Below are positions 21,121 to 31,548 of a DNA stretch of 64,000 nucleotides, in pieces. The translations under genes were made by a program, and so were the position numbers. Source of the stretch: Setomelanomma holmii. Its lineage: Eukaryota > Ascomycota > Dothideomycetes > Pleosporales > Phaeosphaeriaceae. Below the pieces are notes generated by a model. It did not search any database, was not told the DNA's origin, and worked only from the letters and a program-made list of their open reading frames with translations. Positions within the stretch are counted from its first letter, which is position 1, and each line of letters starts with the position of its first letter. The stretch spans positions 496,001 to 560,000 of the forward strand of contig ML978158.1 in assembly GCA_010015745.1 (NCBI GenBank). The letters run 5' to 3'.

Positions 21121-22781
21121 ATGAGCTTAGCTGGTCCGCTGCCGCTCAAAGCGGTAGCACCTCTGCGCGCAGTATCCGTATCTCGGCCGCTATGTCAACG
21201 GAGACGAATATCTCAGTGCACAGCATCGCAACCACGAAGACCGTCTGTCCGGGTGCAAAGGCAGCAAAGAAATGCACCATCGACGACACGGGTATGCAGT
21301 CTACATGTTTCATCCTCACAACGAGCGTATACTAATTGCACCAGCACTTCCACGCAACCTCACCGACCGCTGCAATATCAGATCCCTACAAAACCCTCGG
21401 CGTCGACAAGAGTGCATCGACCGCCGATATCAAGAAGGCATACTACGGCATGGCTAAGAAATATCACCCCGACACCAACAAGGAAGCCACCGCAAAAGAA
21501 AAGTTCGCCGCAGCTCAATCCGCATATGAAATCCTCTCCGACACCGAAAAGAAGAAGGCATACGACTCATACGGTGCCGCAGCATTTGACAGCAACGGCG
21601 GCTTCAACCCGAACGCAGGCGCAGGGCCAGGCGGAAATCCATTTGCTGGGGGTGGGGGATTTGGAGGTTTCGGTGGTTTTGGCGGCGCACAGGGAGCCGG
21701 AGGTTTTCAGGGCGGTTTCCAGGACATAAACTTCGAGGACTTGTTCGGTGCGTTCGCCGGCGGTCGGAGAGGACGATCTGGTGGAGGCCGACGCAATCCA
21801 TTCCAGGAAGAAATCCTCGTTGGCGACAACATCGAAGTGCAAACCAACATCTCCTTCCTGGACGCCGCAAAGGGTGTCAAGAAAGAAATCACCATCACGC
21901 CACTATCAGAATGCGGGACATGTAGCGGGTCTGGACTCAAGAAGGGCGCCAAAAGAGCAGAATGCAAGAGCTGTGGAGGTACCGGACAGCGAGTGACGAG
22001 TATGGGCGGCTTCCACATGAGCGCGACATGCTCCTCCTGCGGCGGATCCGGCTTCGCCATCCCACGCGGCTCGAGCTGCAACACGTGCGCCGGCGACGGC
22101 GCCGTCAAAGAGCGCAAAACAATCAGCATCGACATCCCCGGCGGCGTAGAAGACGGCATGCGTCTGCGCGTCTCGGGCGAAGGCGACGCCCCCCTAACCG
22201 GGCACGCAATGTCCAGCGGCACGATCCGGGGCCAAAAAGGCGACCTCTACGTCCTGATAAGAGTCGCGTCAGACCCCAAGTTCAAGCGCAACGGCGCAGA
22301 CATCTTACACACGGCGACCCTCCCGCTCACGACCGCCGTGCTCGGTGGCGAAATCAAAGTCCCCACCCTGGACGGCGAAGTCATGGTCAAAGTGCCTACG
22401 GGCTCCGGCACAGGCGACCGCGTTACGCTGTCGGGCATGGGCATGAAAATCCTATCCAACGCACGGCGCAGCACTAAAGGTGATTTGAAAGTCGAGTTCA
22501 AGGTCAGCATGCCGAAATACCTGTCTGTCAATCAGCGCACGATTCTGGAAATGCTGGCGGATGAAATGGGCGATAAGACTGCCAAGAGGGTGATTAACCC
22601 AGGAAAGATGAAGGAGGAGGTTGAGAATGAGGCGAGGAAGAAGATGGGTGAGGCGCATGAGGGCGAGGGGTTTTTGAAGAGCGCGTGGCATAATCTGACG
22701 GGGCAGCATCGGAATTTGACGAAGGAGGAGCAGAAGGAAAGTGAGGAAGAGGAGAAAAAGAAGGGCTCGGGGTCGGCGTAA
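21121..22781 (+). CDS. mdj1: Mitochondrial DnaJ/Hsp40 co-chaperone (Mdj1-type)
   Basis: Exons 21121-21291 and 21345-22781 give 535 aa. The first 57 residues are Arg/Ser/Pro-rich without acids, as for a mitochondrial presequence. The J domain starts near residue 70 (DPYKTLGV) with HPD at 98-100. Then come a Gly/Phe-rich region, a zinc-binding domain with four CxxCxGxG repeats (CGTCSGSG, CKSCGGTG, CSSCGGSG, CNTCAGDG), and the C-terminal substrate-binding domains (SIDIPGGVEDGMRLRV; KGDLYVLIRV). It should stimulate mitochondrial Hsp70 (Ssc1) in matrix protein folding. The tail is highly charged (KEEQKESEEEEKKK). The 53-bp intron has a clear TACTAAT branch point. Confidence 0.95.
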
Positions 22782-23066
22782 GGGAGCTTTGAAAGATGGG
22801 GACAGGGAGATTGGGCGTATTGGCGAGCATGTCTGGACGAACTCTTTGGAAGCATCTGTTGGCGCTATTGTGCAAAATTGGGATCATGTGTATAGAAGTA
22901 TCAACGTTCCTGCCTCTCGACTCAGGCTTGTAATATACCAAAGAGTATGTCATGGATGTTGAGGTATCTCATGCCGCAATGATGCCATTGCTCTTTCCCA
23001 ACGCCAAACAAGTCTATCTACTATCATGATCAAGTCGATGCCAACACCGCCCTCCCTCTCCTCATC

Positions 23067-23932
23067 TCATTCCGACTTCGGCTCCGTATCCGCTCTCCAA
23101 GTCGGCGTTTTCCCAAAGCTCTTCCACAACGCCTGTCTCTCCTCGAAAACCTGCACCGCCCACGCCCTGACCTCGCTACTCTGAATCTTCTTCGCAACCC
23201 ACGTAAACTCGCCCAAATCCTTTTCACATCCGCTGCTCCGCTCATACTCGACCATCTGCAACAACAACTCCATCTTATCAATATCATGCACAAACAGACT
23301 CTCAGCCGTAACGCTATCCTCGTACTCCTGCCATATCGCTCTGGCCTCCTTCCCATTCAATCCACCGTTGAACTTCCCTAGTAGATTCGTGCATATGTAA
23401 TCCATAGTCTCTGATTCGCGCCGCGACTTTTCTTCCTTGGACACCGGGTCTACAGGCGTGATGTCGCCGACGAGCGACTCGGCCATGTCATGTATGAGCG
23501 CCATACGACAGCATTTTGTGAGGTCGAGTTTGCTGGAAAGCGATGCCGGAGCCATCATGGTTAAGATGGACATGCGGTACATGTGGTCGCTGATGGATTC
23601 ACAGTCGTTTATGCCGAAGCGGCGCCAGCCGGCGCGCGGGGTGGTTTTGAGGCGCTCGAGGAGGTGGAAGAAGGGGATGGGTGAGGTGGTGGATTCGGCG
23701 TAGGTGAGGGAGAATTCGGAGAGGACTGTGGTTTGGTGGTTAGTGGGTGGGTTAGGGTAGGTTGATATGGGGATTGTAGGAGATGTGGCTCGCATACATG
23801 ATGCGTGACTGTATTTCCTCATGACATACCACTCTCGACTGTCCATTTGCTTTCTTCAACTTGCTCTTTCTTCAGCTGCCCCGTGTTGGGTTCGGGGTTG
23901 GCGTTGATTTGGGTTGCTTCGTCGATCGCCAT
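23067..23932 (-). CDS. HD-domain 5'-deoxynucleotidase-like protein (HDDC2/YGL101W type)
   Basis: Exons 23830-23932 and 23067-23725 (104-bp intron) give 253 aa. Metal-binding residues of the HD superfamily are in place: His82 (ISDHMYRM), His113-Asp114 (ALIHDMAES), then VGDITPVD, and a late Asp in VHDIDKMELLLQ. Length and motif spacing match the HDDC2/YfbR-type deoxynucleotidases (yeast YGL101W and YBR242W), which dephosphorylate dNMPs; substrate preference is inferred from family only. Cytosolic. It shares a 275-bp divergent upstream region with HAUS6 and ends 285 bp from the mdj1 stop, tail-to-tail. Confidence 0.92.
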
Positions 23933-24207
23933 GATGTATGAAATTTGCTGTGTGAGCCCTGACGAGAGAACGCTGCGTGCGTGTCTGCTTTATGTAGCAG
24001 TTCTTGATTTGAGTGTTTGTCAAGTAGTGAATCAAACTTGTGACGGAGTCAAACAGGGAAACCGCGACGCGGACTTGAAGTTATCGATAAAGGCCTTGGC
24101 AAACAATGACTCTCACCGCCCGCAACACCTCCTCTGCTTGCAATTCTAAGTTGAGCGGCTGCTGTATCACCACAGGTAGCGCCCATGTCTGCATGCAATA
24201 GGAGAGC
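23933..24207. promoter_or_regulatory. Shared divergent promoter region (HD gene / HAUS6)
   Basis: Only 275 bp separate the start codons of two head-to-head genes, so both promoters must lie or overlap here. No specific motif is claimed. Confidence 0.5.
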
Positions 24208-26679
24208 ATGTCCCGGTCAACCTTGCAGTCGTCGACAGCCACCACGAACACTGGCAATGGCGTCTCCCACAGTCTGTCGATCAAAACAAACACCAAAACG
24301 CAGCCGCTGAACCCACTTCCCGCCTCGGATGTCAGACTGTTTGTTGCAAATTTGCGATTGCTAGACTTTGACCTGCGAGACGATTGGCCGGATATCACAG
24401 TGCACACATTCTCCGCCAAGAATGCCGACCAAAGACAGAGGATTAGCGGGACTGAGTGGGCTCTCTTTCGCCTGCTCGAGATATGGGATCCGAACGAGAC
24501 AGCGCAGGTAACGGGAGGCTATACAACTGCGCCGAAAGTAGCTAATTGTGCATAGAAATTGCAGCCCTTCTTTCCGCCCCTCGAGCCACTCCAATCGCTC
24601 AACCTGCGCGCGGCCCTGTTCCGCTGTCTGAACGAAATGAAGAAGAATGGCTTACTGGGTCGAGAATCGGTTCTGCGAAAGACAATGCTCGATGAGTGCA
24701 AGGGCGAAAAATTCTATGAGATATTGGCTTTCTTCTCAAATGCGGTGCTCAAGAAGGTGTTGGCAACACGAGAAGAGAAACCCAAGGATGTCGCGGTCGC
24801 TCGAAAACTGGCAACCGCACCGATGCTGTCAGCAGAGAAGCAGCAATCGCTTCTGCCTCTGGCTATTGCACACAAAGCAGCCTTACTGAACGTCCTGAAG
24901 CGGAAGGAGGAGAAGAGAAGGCGGTATCAGGAATTCAAGGCTCTGCTGGACTCTACAACCAACGACATCAACCGCCGTATTCGCAAGACGAAAGATACGC
25001 CGCGTGCGAAGAAGGCCGCCGTGACACAGAAAGAGGCGGATGCCATCAAGAAGCAGCTAAAGGACAACTGGATTGGCGACCCCAAGTGGCTGCATGTCAT
25101 GCTTCATGGTGATAATGTGCAATCGGGGGACGCGTTCTTGAGCAGCCGATTCGAGAAGGTCTGGCGCATGGTCGAAGCTGGGAGAAAGCTGGAGGACGTT
25201 GTGCCCGAGACCGGCTTGCTGGAGAACTTGCAGTCCAGAGTCCAAGAACAGCAGGACAGGTTGCAAAAATGGAAACAGTTTCATAAGAGGATGCAGAAAG
25301 ACACTAAGGACACTAAGCTGGCCGTTTCTACTCCAGGAATCCCAGTAGCCATGAAGGAGTTCAAATTCGACGATCACCTGCAATATCAACTCCCCTCCTC
25401 AAAGCACAAGGATGAAGACATCAATCCAGCTCAACGTTCAGCTCTGCGGCCTGAGTACCAAGATGTTCTAGCGGACATGAACGATGAGCTGTTACGCGTT
25501 TCGAATACCAAGCCTCACCAGGCCACTATCCTTCCAACTCGGAGACGCAGATCGTCCGCTAATGCACGCTCGCCGGCCAGAAGCAGGAAGAACACTTGGC
25601 CTGAGTCAATAACGAACGCACCTGTCAGTCCACTTCGGGCCATGCGGCCGGCGTATCCAGCCAGAAACCCCTCATTGGAAAAGGCTCCGGTGCTGCTTCC
25701 ACCGCGACGTGTGCCAGTCGCGGCCACTCCGACTGATTCTGAAGCGACTCTTGTTGGTCTCCCATCGATGTTGCGTACAGCGGCTCGAAACCCTACTACA
25801 GTCGATCATGTCACGGACCTCGATGAGCAACCTGGGTCAGAGCATGATGCCACCCTATCAACTGCAAACTCTCCAGAAGAAGTGTCGTCATCGCCACCCT
25901 CTAATAATAACGGGGCAGGTGAGAAGTTACACCATTCATCTCCGCCAGCTCCATCTTTTACTTACCCGTCTGACCCACCAATATCCTCAGAGGAAGATTG
26001 CGCGATCAATGAGGCAGACGCGCTGGCTGAGCAGATAGTAACTTCCATTGGCGAGGCCACACCTTCACCAGTCAAGAAAGCGCAACCTCGAATGTCAATG
26101 TCACTCATGGAACGCACGCGCATTTCTATGGCACGCACCACCTCTTTCGAACCTGTCGTCGAGTCACCACTTCCAGAGCCTAGCCCTCAACTTCCCGAGC
26201 CGCCTACAGTTGAGCCCGAACCTGATCGTCGCGCCACACTTCTAGAGCGCACTCGGCTGAGTATGATGGCCATGCAATCTAAACCCCGTGTGTCCATGGC
26301 TGCTCGCGAGAAGAAAGAGAAGCGCAAGTCTCGTCAATCTCTATTCCCAGTGAATCAGTTCGACACCCCACGAACGCGAAAGTCCTTCGAGCTCATCGAG
26401 GAATCCACTACCAAGGATCCTGAACGCACGCCAAAGGAAGTGTTGTTCAGTGATGAAATTGACTACGATCGGGTGTTCAAGAGTCGGCCGAGAATTGCGA
26501 CGAGCCCGATATTTAGTCCTTCGCAGGCCGAGAATGGTGAGGAGTATGGTAGTGACGAGGATGTTGATGGTGTCACGGGCATCGATCTGGGGGATGTGGA
26601 TCAGGATGAGGATGAAGATGGCTTTACGAAGACGTGGGCTGACAGTCCGAGTCGAAGGACTGGGAAGATAAGGCAGTGA
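24208..26679 (+). CDS. HAUS augmin-like complex subunit 6
   Basis: Exons 24208-24507 and 24556-26679 give 807 aa. The N-terminal HAUS6 domain spans about residues 30-250: DVRLFVANLRLLDFD, TEWALFRLLEIWDP, then across the intron FPPLEPLQSLNLRAALFRCL, LGRESVLRKTMLDECKG and FEEVLASF-like FYEILAFFSNAVLKKVL. A coiled-coil middle (EEKRRRYQEFKALLD; LQSRVQEQQDRLQKW) precedes a long disordered Ser/Pro-rich tail with two related basic motifs (MSLMERTRISMA and TLLERTRLSMMA) and an acidic end. Augmin recruits gamma-tubulin to existing microtubules to branch the spindle. The repeated ERTR[IL]SM motifs may be regulatory sites. Call made by pattern; the LGR...DECKG block is distinctive. Confidence 0.88.
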
Positions 26680-27160
26680 TAGTGGGTACTCAGAGGATAC
26701 CGCATCTATAGTAGGTGTTCATCATCTACTAGAAGACACGCTTCAGTGTACATAAACTCAATGGAGCATCAAGATGCAAGAGTTGGCGTCGGAAGTACCG
26801 ATCCGTACGATCCCCTCATCGCGTTTCTGACCTAACGTTCTTGCTCCTCGCCCTTCTTCAATCCTTCCGATGTACACGAACACATCACTCTCATTCTTCC
26901 TTTCACATTGGCGGCCGCACTTCATCGGTTGACTTGCTTGGTTGCTCATCACCACTCAACCTCACCTCTTGAAGACCAGCTTCACTACACCATGTCCCGT
27001 CACCAAATTATACATCACATTGCCACATTGTCCACGTACAAAAGATCTCCACCTGTCTTCTTCGTCTTCCAAAACCTCGATACCATCATACGCACACACA
27101 TCTCTATCAACCACAAGCCTTAACCTGATCAAATACTTGAAAAGTCATCATATTCTACCA
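26680..27160. other. Intergenic, leader of the 81-aa gene
   Basis: 3' flank of HAUS6 followed by a CA/CT-rich stretch that is probably the promoter and leader of the small gene at 27161. Short frames here (71 and 141 codons) are shadows; the second one runs into the small gene's unspliced sequence. Confidence 0.5.
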
Positions 27161-27456
27161 ATGCCCACAACAAATCAAGTACCTCAGCCATATAAATGGC
27201 CCAGAGAAGGTTACCCACCCAAATCTGGTACACTAGCTCATCGTTCTGTACGAGGGTCAAAGACTAACTGCGCAAAGACATCGGCTTCACTACCATCAAC
27301 AACCCACGAGAACCCAAGAAGACTGTTCTTGACAAGGGTCATGCGTACTGGAAAGGCACGAAGCTAGAGGCACCGATGGCGAATGGTGCAAAGACGAAGC
27401 GGGAGCGAGCGCAGCCGAGGGATGGGCATTCGCCGCTGTTGAAGGGGAAGAAGTAG
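27161..27456 (+). CDS. Small basic protein, 81 aa, unknown
   Basis: Exons 27161-27227 and 27278-27456 are joined by a textbook 50-bp intron (donor GTACAC, branch GACTAAC, acceptor GCAAAG). The product begins MPTTNQVPQPYKWPREG and has DIGFTTINNPREPKK, HAYWKGTKLEAP and a basic end LLKGKK. No signal or membrane segment. The clean splice, ATG context and natural composition argue for a real gene; reading straight through the intron gives a frame that is unlike protein. I do not recognise the family. Confidence 0.55.
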
Positions 27457-27625
27457 AGTGGTGCGGGTGGAAAGGAGAAGGGGGGTGTGGTATAGGAAGA
27501 ATGGGGGTTGAAAGGGGGGAAGTATGAGATACGATGAGTGAGAGTTATTATTGAAAATGTATTGGTATCCATGATGTGATGTAGATGTTACACTAGCATG
27601 AAAATTTGATTTGAAAGCCTCCAAC

Positions 27626-28596
27626 TCATGCCTTCTTCCACGCACTCTCCGTCTCAAGCCATGTCCCAAAATCCTTCATCCCCGGATTCGCCTTCCTCAA
27701 CGCCTTAACATCAACTCCAAATCCCACGTCACGGAACCACTTGAACATATATCCCAGATCCTTGACCATCCAATTGAGAATGCTCGCGACAAACAAATAC
27801 GTCGTCGGTAATTGCTCGCCTGTCTTGTCCTCGAAAACAGTCTTCATCTCACCGAAACTCAGCTCGTCACCTGCAAGCGGTATGCTCTTGTTCTTGTACT
27901 CGTCCTCATGGGCGTGCATGAATGCTTTGGCCGCAAAGGATCCGACGTCACTTGTCGCAATGCACTGCAGCTTTTTGGTGTGGCAGAGGCGCAGGAGCCA
28001 GCTTGTTGTGAAGCCTTTGCCGAAGAAATCGGGCGTGAGATTCTCGAAGAATGCTACAGGCCGGAGGATAGTCCAGGACATGGGAGTGCCCGCGCTTTTG
28101 GCTTGCAAGTGTTTCTCAATGTTGAACTTGGTGATGAAGTGTGGGACATTAGTTGCGTCGGTGTTGGAGTTGACACCGCGGTCAGCGGAGGTGTAGACGA
28201 AGTGCGAGACGTTGTTTTTGAGCGCTGCGTCTACGAGCTTCTTTCCCTCTGTTCCTTCGTTCTTGGTTACAGCCTGATAGAGGCATTAGTATCCATATTC
28301 CACATGATACAATACGAAGGGCTACAGGATTTACTTACTTGAACGCTGAAAACGCCCCAAATCGGCGCACTTGCTGCTTCCTTGGCTTTGGCAAAGACAT
28401 CATCGATGGCGGAGAAGTCTCCGATCACGAGCTTGATCTTGGGAGATTTTTGGAGAAGTTTCTGTGCAGATGCGGATTTGGGATTGCGTGTGAGTGCGAG
28501 GATTTCGAAGGGCGCGTTGGCGGCGAGGAGCGCGGTGATTGTTGAGCTGCCTTGCTTGCCGGTTGCGCCTGTTATGAGCAGGGTACGGGATGCCAT
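27626..28596 (-). CDS. NmrA-like family NAD(P)-binding protein (second copy)
   Basis: Exons 28339-28596 and 27626-28273 give 301 aa. The Rossmann motif GATGKQGS is at residues 10-17, with LTRNPKSASA, VIGDFSAIDDVF, IWGVFSVQ, FVYTSADRG, PHFITKFNIEKHL and ILRPVAFFENL. It parallels the copy at 6131-7096 motif for motif but the two are clearly diverged. The 65-bp intron falls right after SVQ, a point where the other copy is continuous. Probable role: redox-sensing or reductase-like; no pathway is indicated by its neighbours. Confidence 0.92.
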
Positions 28597-29193
28597 TGTG
28601 ATCGGAGGGAGTTGGGGCGAGTTTGAAAGGTGGGATGGTTGGGAAGTGCGAGCGGTGGATGTGAGGGTTGAGGTTGATTGTGCATCCTGTTGGTTCTGAT
28701 GCTGTATATATATACTTTTGGTTCAAATGCTGATAGAATGTGACTTGCTCGTGGTGATGTTGAAGTCGGGATGATGTTGCTCCGCTCAATTGATGTTAGC
28801 GTGCTTCGGTCATTCGGTAGGAGCGAGGCTGGGTGCCGACGCGACAGGGGTCGAAAGGTCACGGAAATTCGGCGCAACTTCACGCCTTTCGCGTCGTTCG
28901 CATCTACGTTTATTTGTATTTGATATGTTGTTGCACTGCGTATCTCAATCTGGTATGCTCACAGCGGCACGGCAACGGAAAATATGCGTCGCAAGAGTTT
29001 ACAGCCGCTGTTCCGCTCTCCACCCATGGAGTTATTATAGGATTTGCGACTCTCCAAGGCTGGGAACGCGAATTAACTTTTTTTCAAGTAAAAGATCATG
29101 TAGGTACCCAAGTGAGGTCGCGATTATAAGGGATCGATGGCAATGATAGTCCTCTGATACAAGACTTGGAAGGCTGCAGCTGCTCAGCCTGAT
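28597..29193. other. Intergenic between NmrA gene and HET relic
   Basis: Divergent upstream region. Apart from the TA tract no element is supported; short frames are shadows. Confidence 0.5.
28704..28715 (-). promoter_or_regulatory. TATA-like tract upstream of the second NmrA gene
   Basis: An alternating TA run about 110 bp upstream of the start codon at 28596, on the right strand and at a plausible distance for a fungal TATA box. Confidence 0.35.
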
Positions 29194-31166
29194 GTGTTGG
29201 GGGCTTCGACTTTCCCCTCGTCTCTAACGCGTCCTTGGCACCAATTCCCATCACCGAACAAACATCCTTTACACCAGATCCTGCAGCAGTTCAACTCCTC
29301 GATCAGCCATAGACAAGAAGACAGTTTTCGGAAGATATACGGTCGCCAGCTCCGCGATCGTCGTGTCCGCCTGATCAAGCTTCTGCCTGGCGAGGCTGAG
29401 GACGACATCCATTGTGAACTATTCGAAACCTCACTCGACGATCCTTGGGCATACGAGGCACTGTCCTACGTCTGGAGCGACGTCACGGCAACAGAATCGA
29501 TCATTTGATTTGTAACGGAATAACACGTCTTATTACCAGTAGCCTCTTCACAGCCTTGCAGAGTCTGAGAGACGTCCATATTCCACGGCGTCTATGGGCG
29601 GATGCAATTTGCATCAATCAGGCTGATTCCCAAGAAAGGAAACACCAGGTGCAGTTGCTGGGCGATGTATATTCTCACGCTGGCTGTCTAGTCGCATGGC
29701 TTGGACCAGATTGCCATAACATTGGCGAGGATATCGAGCGCTCAATCGGTGCCCTGCACATGATGCTCAAAATCATGTCGACTCTTACGATACGGGTCTT
29801 GAGACGCTCATAAAGGCTTCCCCCACCACAAGAGCATGGCGGTTTTACTTCTATGCCATGTTCAGCGATCCCGTTCCTTCGGTATACGAGTTCTTCCGGA
29901 ATCAGTATTGGCACCGTGTCTGGTGCGTCCAAGAAGTCCTGAAAGCGAGGAAGCTTATTATCCGGATTGGATCCCACGAGCTGTCTGACGAGAGCGTTGC
30001 TGCCTTTGTAGACTGTTGGTACAACGTGTATACATTCCTAGAACCCCCTTTTCCCGATGGTATTCACCATGCCGCAAGGATGTTGGGTTTTATCAAAAAA
30101 GGGATATCAAAAGGTCACGTCCTTTCGCTCATAGAGTTGCTGTATGTCTTCTCGGGTTTCGAGGCGAAGGATCCCGAGACATAGTTTACGGTCTCCTTGC
30201 CCCTGATGGGGGATTCGGAAGGCAAAGCCCCACTTGCAGTAAATTATGGCAAGACTGTGGGTCAAGTGTATGGTGATGCGGTCGAGTGCGCCGTTCGACA
30301 GACCATGGATTTGAGCATCCTTGCTTTGGTGAAGCATGGTCAACGCCATGAACTCGACAGTGGGTTCCCGTCTTTCCTTCCTCGATGGGACTTACCGGGT
30401 TGGATTGGGCCCATATTCAGTAAAGGTGGTGTTGCACTTGCAGGACGATCGCTGAAGTTCAGCACTTCCATTTTTGACCTTGCCGACACTCTGGCTCTAT
30501 CTGGCATTACCTTCGATCAAGTAACAGTTGTGAGCCACGACTTGACCATCCACCTCCAACCAGATGGGGTCACAGGGCCACTTTCCATCTTCGACGGCGA
30601 TGATGAACAGCAAGACAAGCTGACGGCTCTGCTTCAGGAACTGACGGCCCTAATCTGCGAAGACAGAGCCATCACCAATTCTATTTCGGTTTCAGACAGT
30701 TACAAGCTCTCAGCGATAGCTGTCGCCGCTGCTTTTACTGAAGACATTGTTCGATTCAAGCAGCCAGGTTTTGTGGTGATCCCACTTACTGCACTTGATC
30801 CTGATTCTGACATTATTGCGAACTTTGTTGCAGACTTTTGGAGCTGCGTTCGAGGAGAAAGCAGAAGAAAACAATAATTCCCGAGATACTTCGTGGGAGT
30901 ACATCGCAGCAATAGTCGGCGATAGAAGGCGCTTCTTTCGTACTACTAGAGGCTATGTCGGGCAGGGTCCTGGGTGCATGCAGTCTGGAGATTTAATGGC
31001 TGTGCTGGATGATGCCAACGCACCTTTAGTTCTCAGACCACTTGCAGGAGATAAAGAAGAGCATGCTTTCATGGGAGAGTGTTATGTCTACGACATCATG
31101 AGCGGGGAGATTGTGCAAATGCTCGGACAAGATGGCTTTCGAGAGAAGGAATTTGTGCTACGCTGA
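29194..31166 (+). pseudogene. HET-domain (heterokaryon incompatibility) pseudogene
   Basis: Successive frames spell a HET protein: RLIKLLPGEAEDDIHCELFE and YEALSYVWSD (frame one), then after a shift near 29505 ICNGITRL, LWADAICINQ and VAWLGPD (frame two), after a shift near 29780 YWHRVWCVQEVLKA and AAFVDCW (frame three), RDIVYGLLAPDGGFG in yet another frame near 30178-30220, back to VNYGKTVGQVYGDAV, FPSFLPRWD and, after a shift near 30830, SWEYIAAIVGDRRRFF and PLVLRPLAG. The three HET core motifs are all present, so the gene was once complete at about 650 codons. At least five frame changes mean no functional product. HET proteins trigger cell death on encounter with non-self hyphae. The start is not fixed. 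Confidence 0.9.
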
Positions 31167-31548
31167 TAACTAAATATTGTGGACATGGGGGTTTTCATCG
31201 ATGAGAGCATTCAGTGCGGCAACGTGCGTGGCCTGCTCTATCACGCGTTTGAAGGAGAATCCGCTGATTACATGTACGCGACGTGCAACATCGTCGATTG
31301 CTCTCTGCTTAGGTCAAGGACAGCAACAAATCAGATTGAGCTTTGACGAAGCTAGTAGGACATTCACTCGAGAGAACGAGAGCAACCACCGCCAAAACGC
31401 TACTTTAGTTGTTGCGGGGATGACCCGCTTGGATCTTTGCTCCTCGCACCCCATGTGTCGACTTGCAGCGCTCAGCCAAACAATTGTCATTTAGCCATCA
31501 ACTTATCAAGTTCCAGCAGCCCTGATTACCATCATCACATCTGTCAGG
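31167..31548. other. Gap between HET and DUF6604 relics
   Basis: A 105-codon frame at 31177-31494 has no protein-like composition. Nothing else is visible. Confidence 0.5.

Noticed and set aside
22741..22962. Small frame after mdj1
   Set aside because: Overlaps the mdj1 3' end in another frame; it is a shadow.
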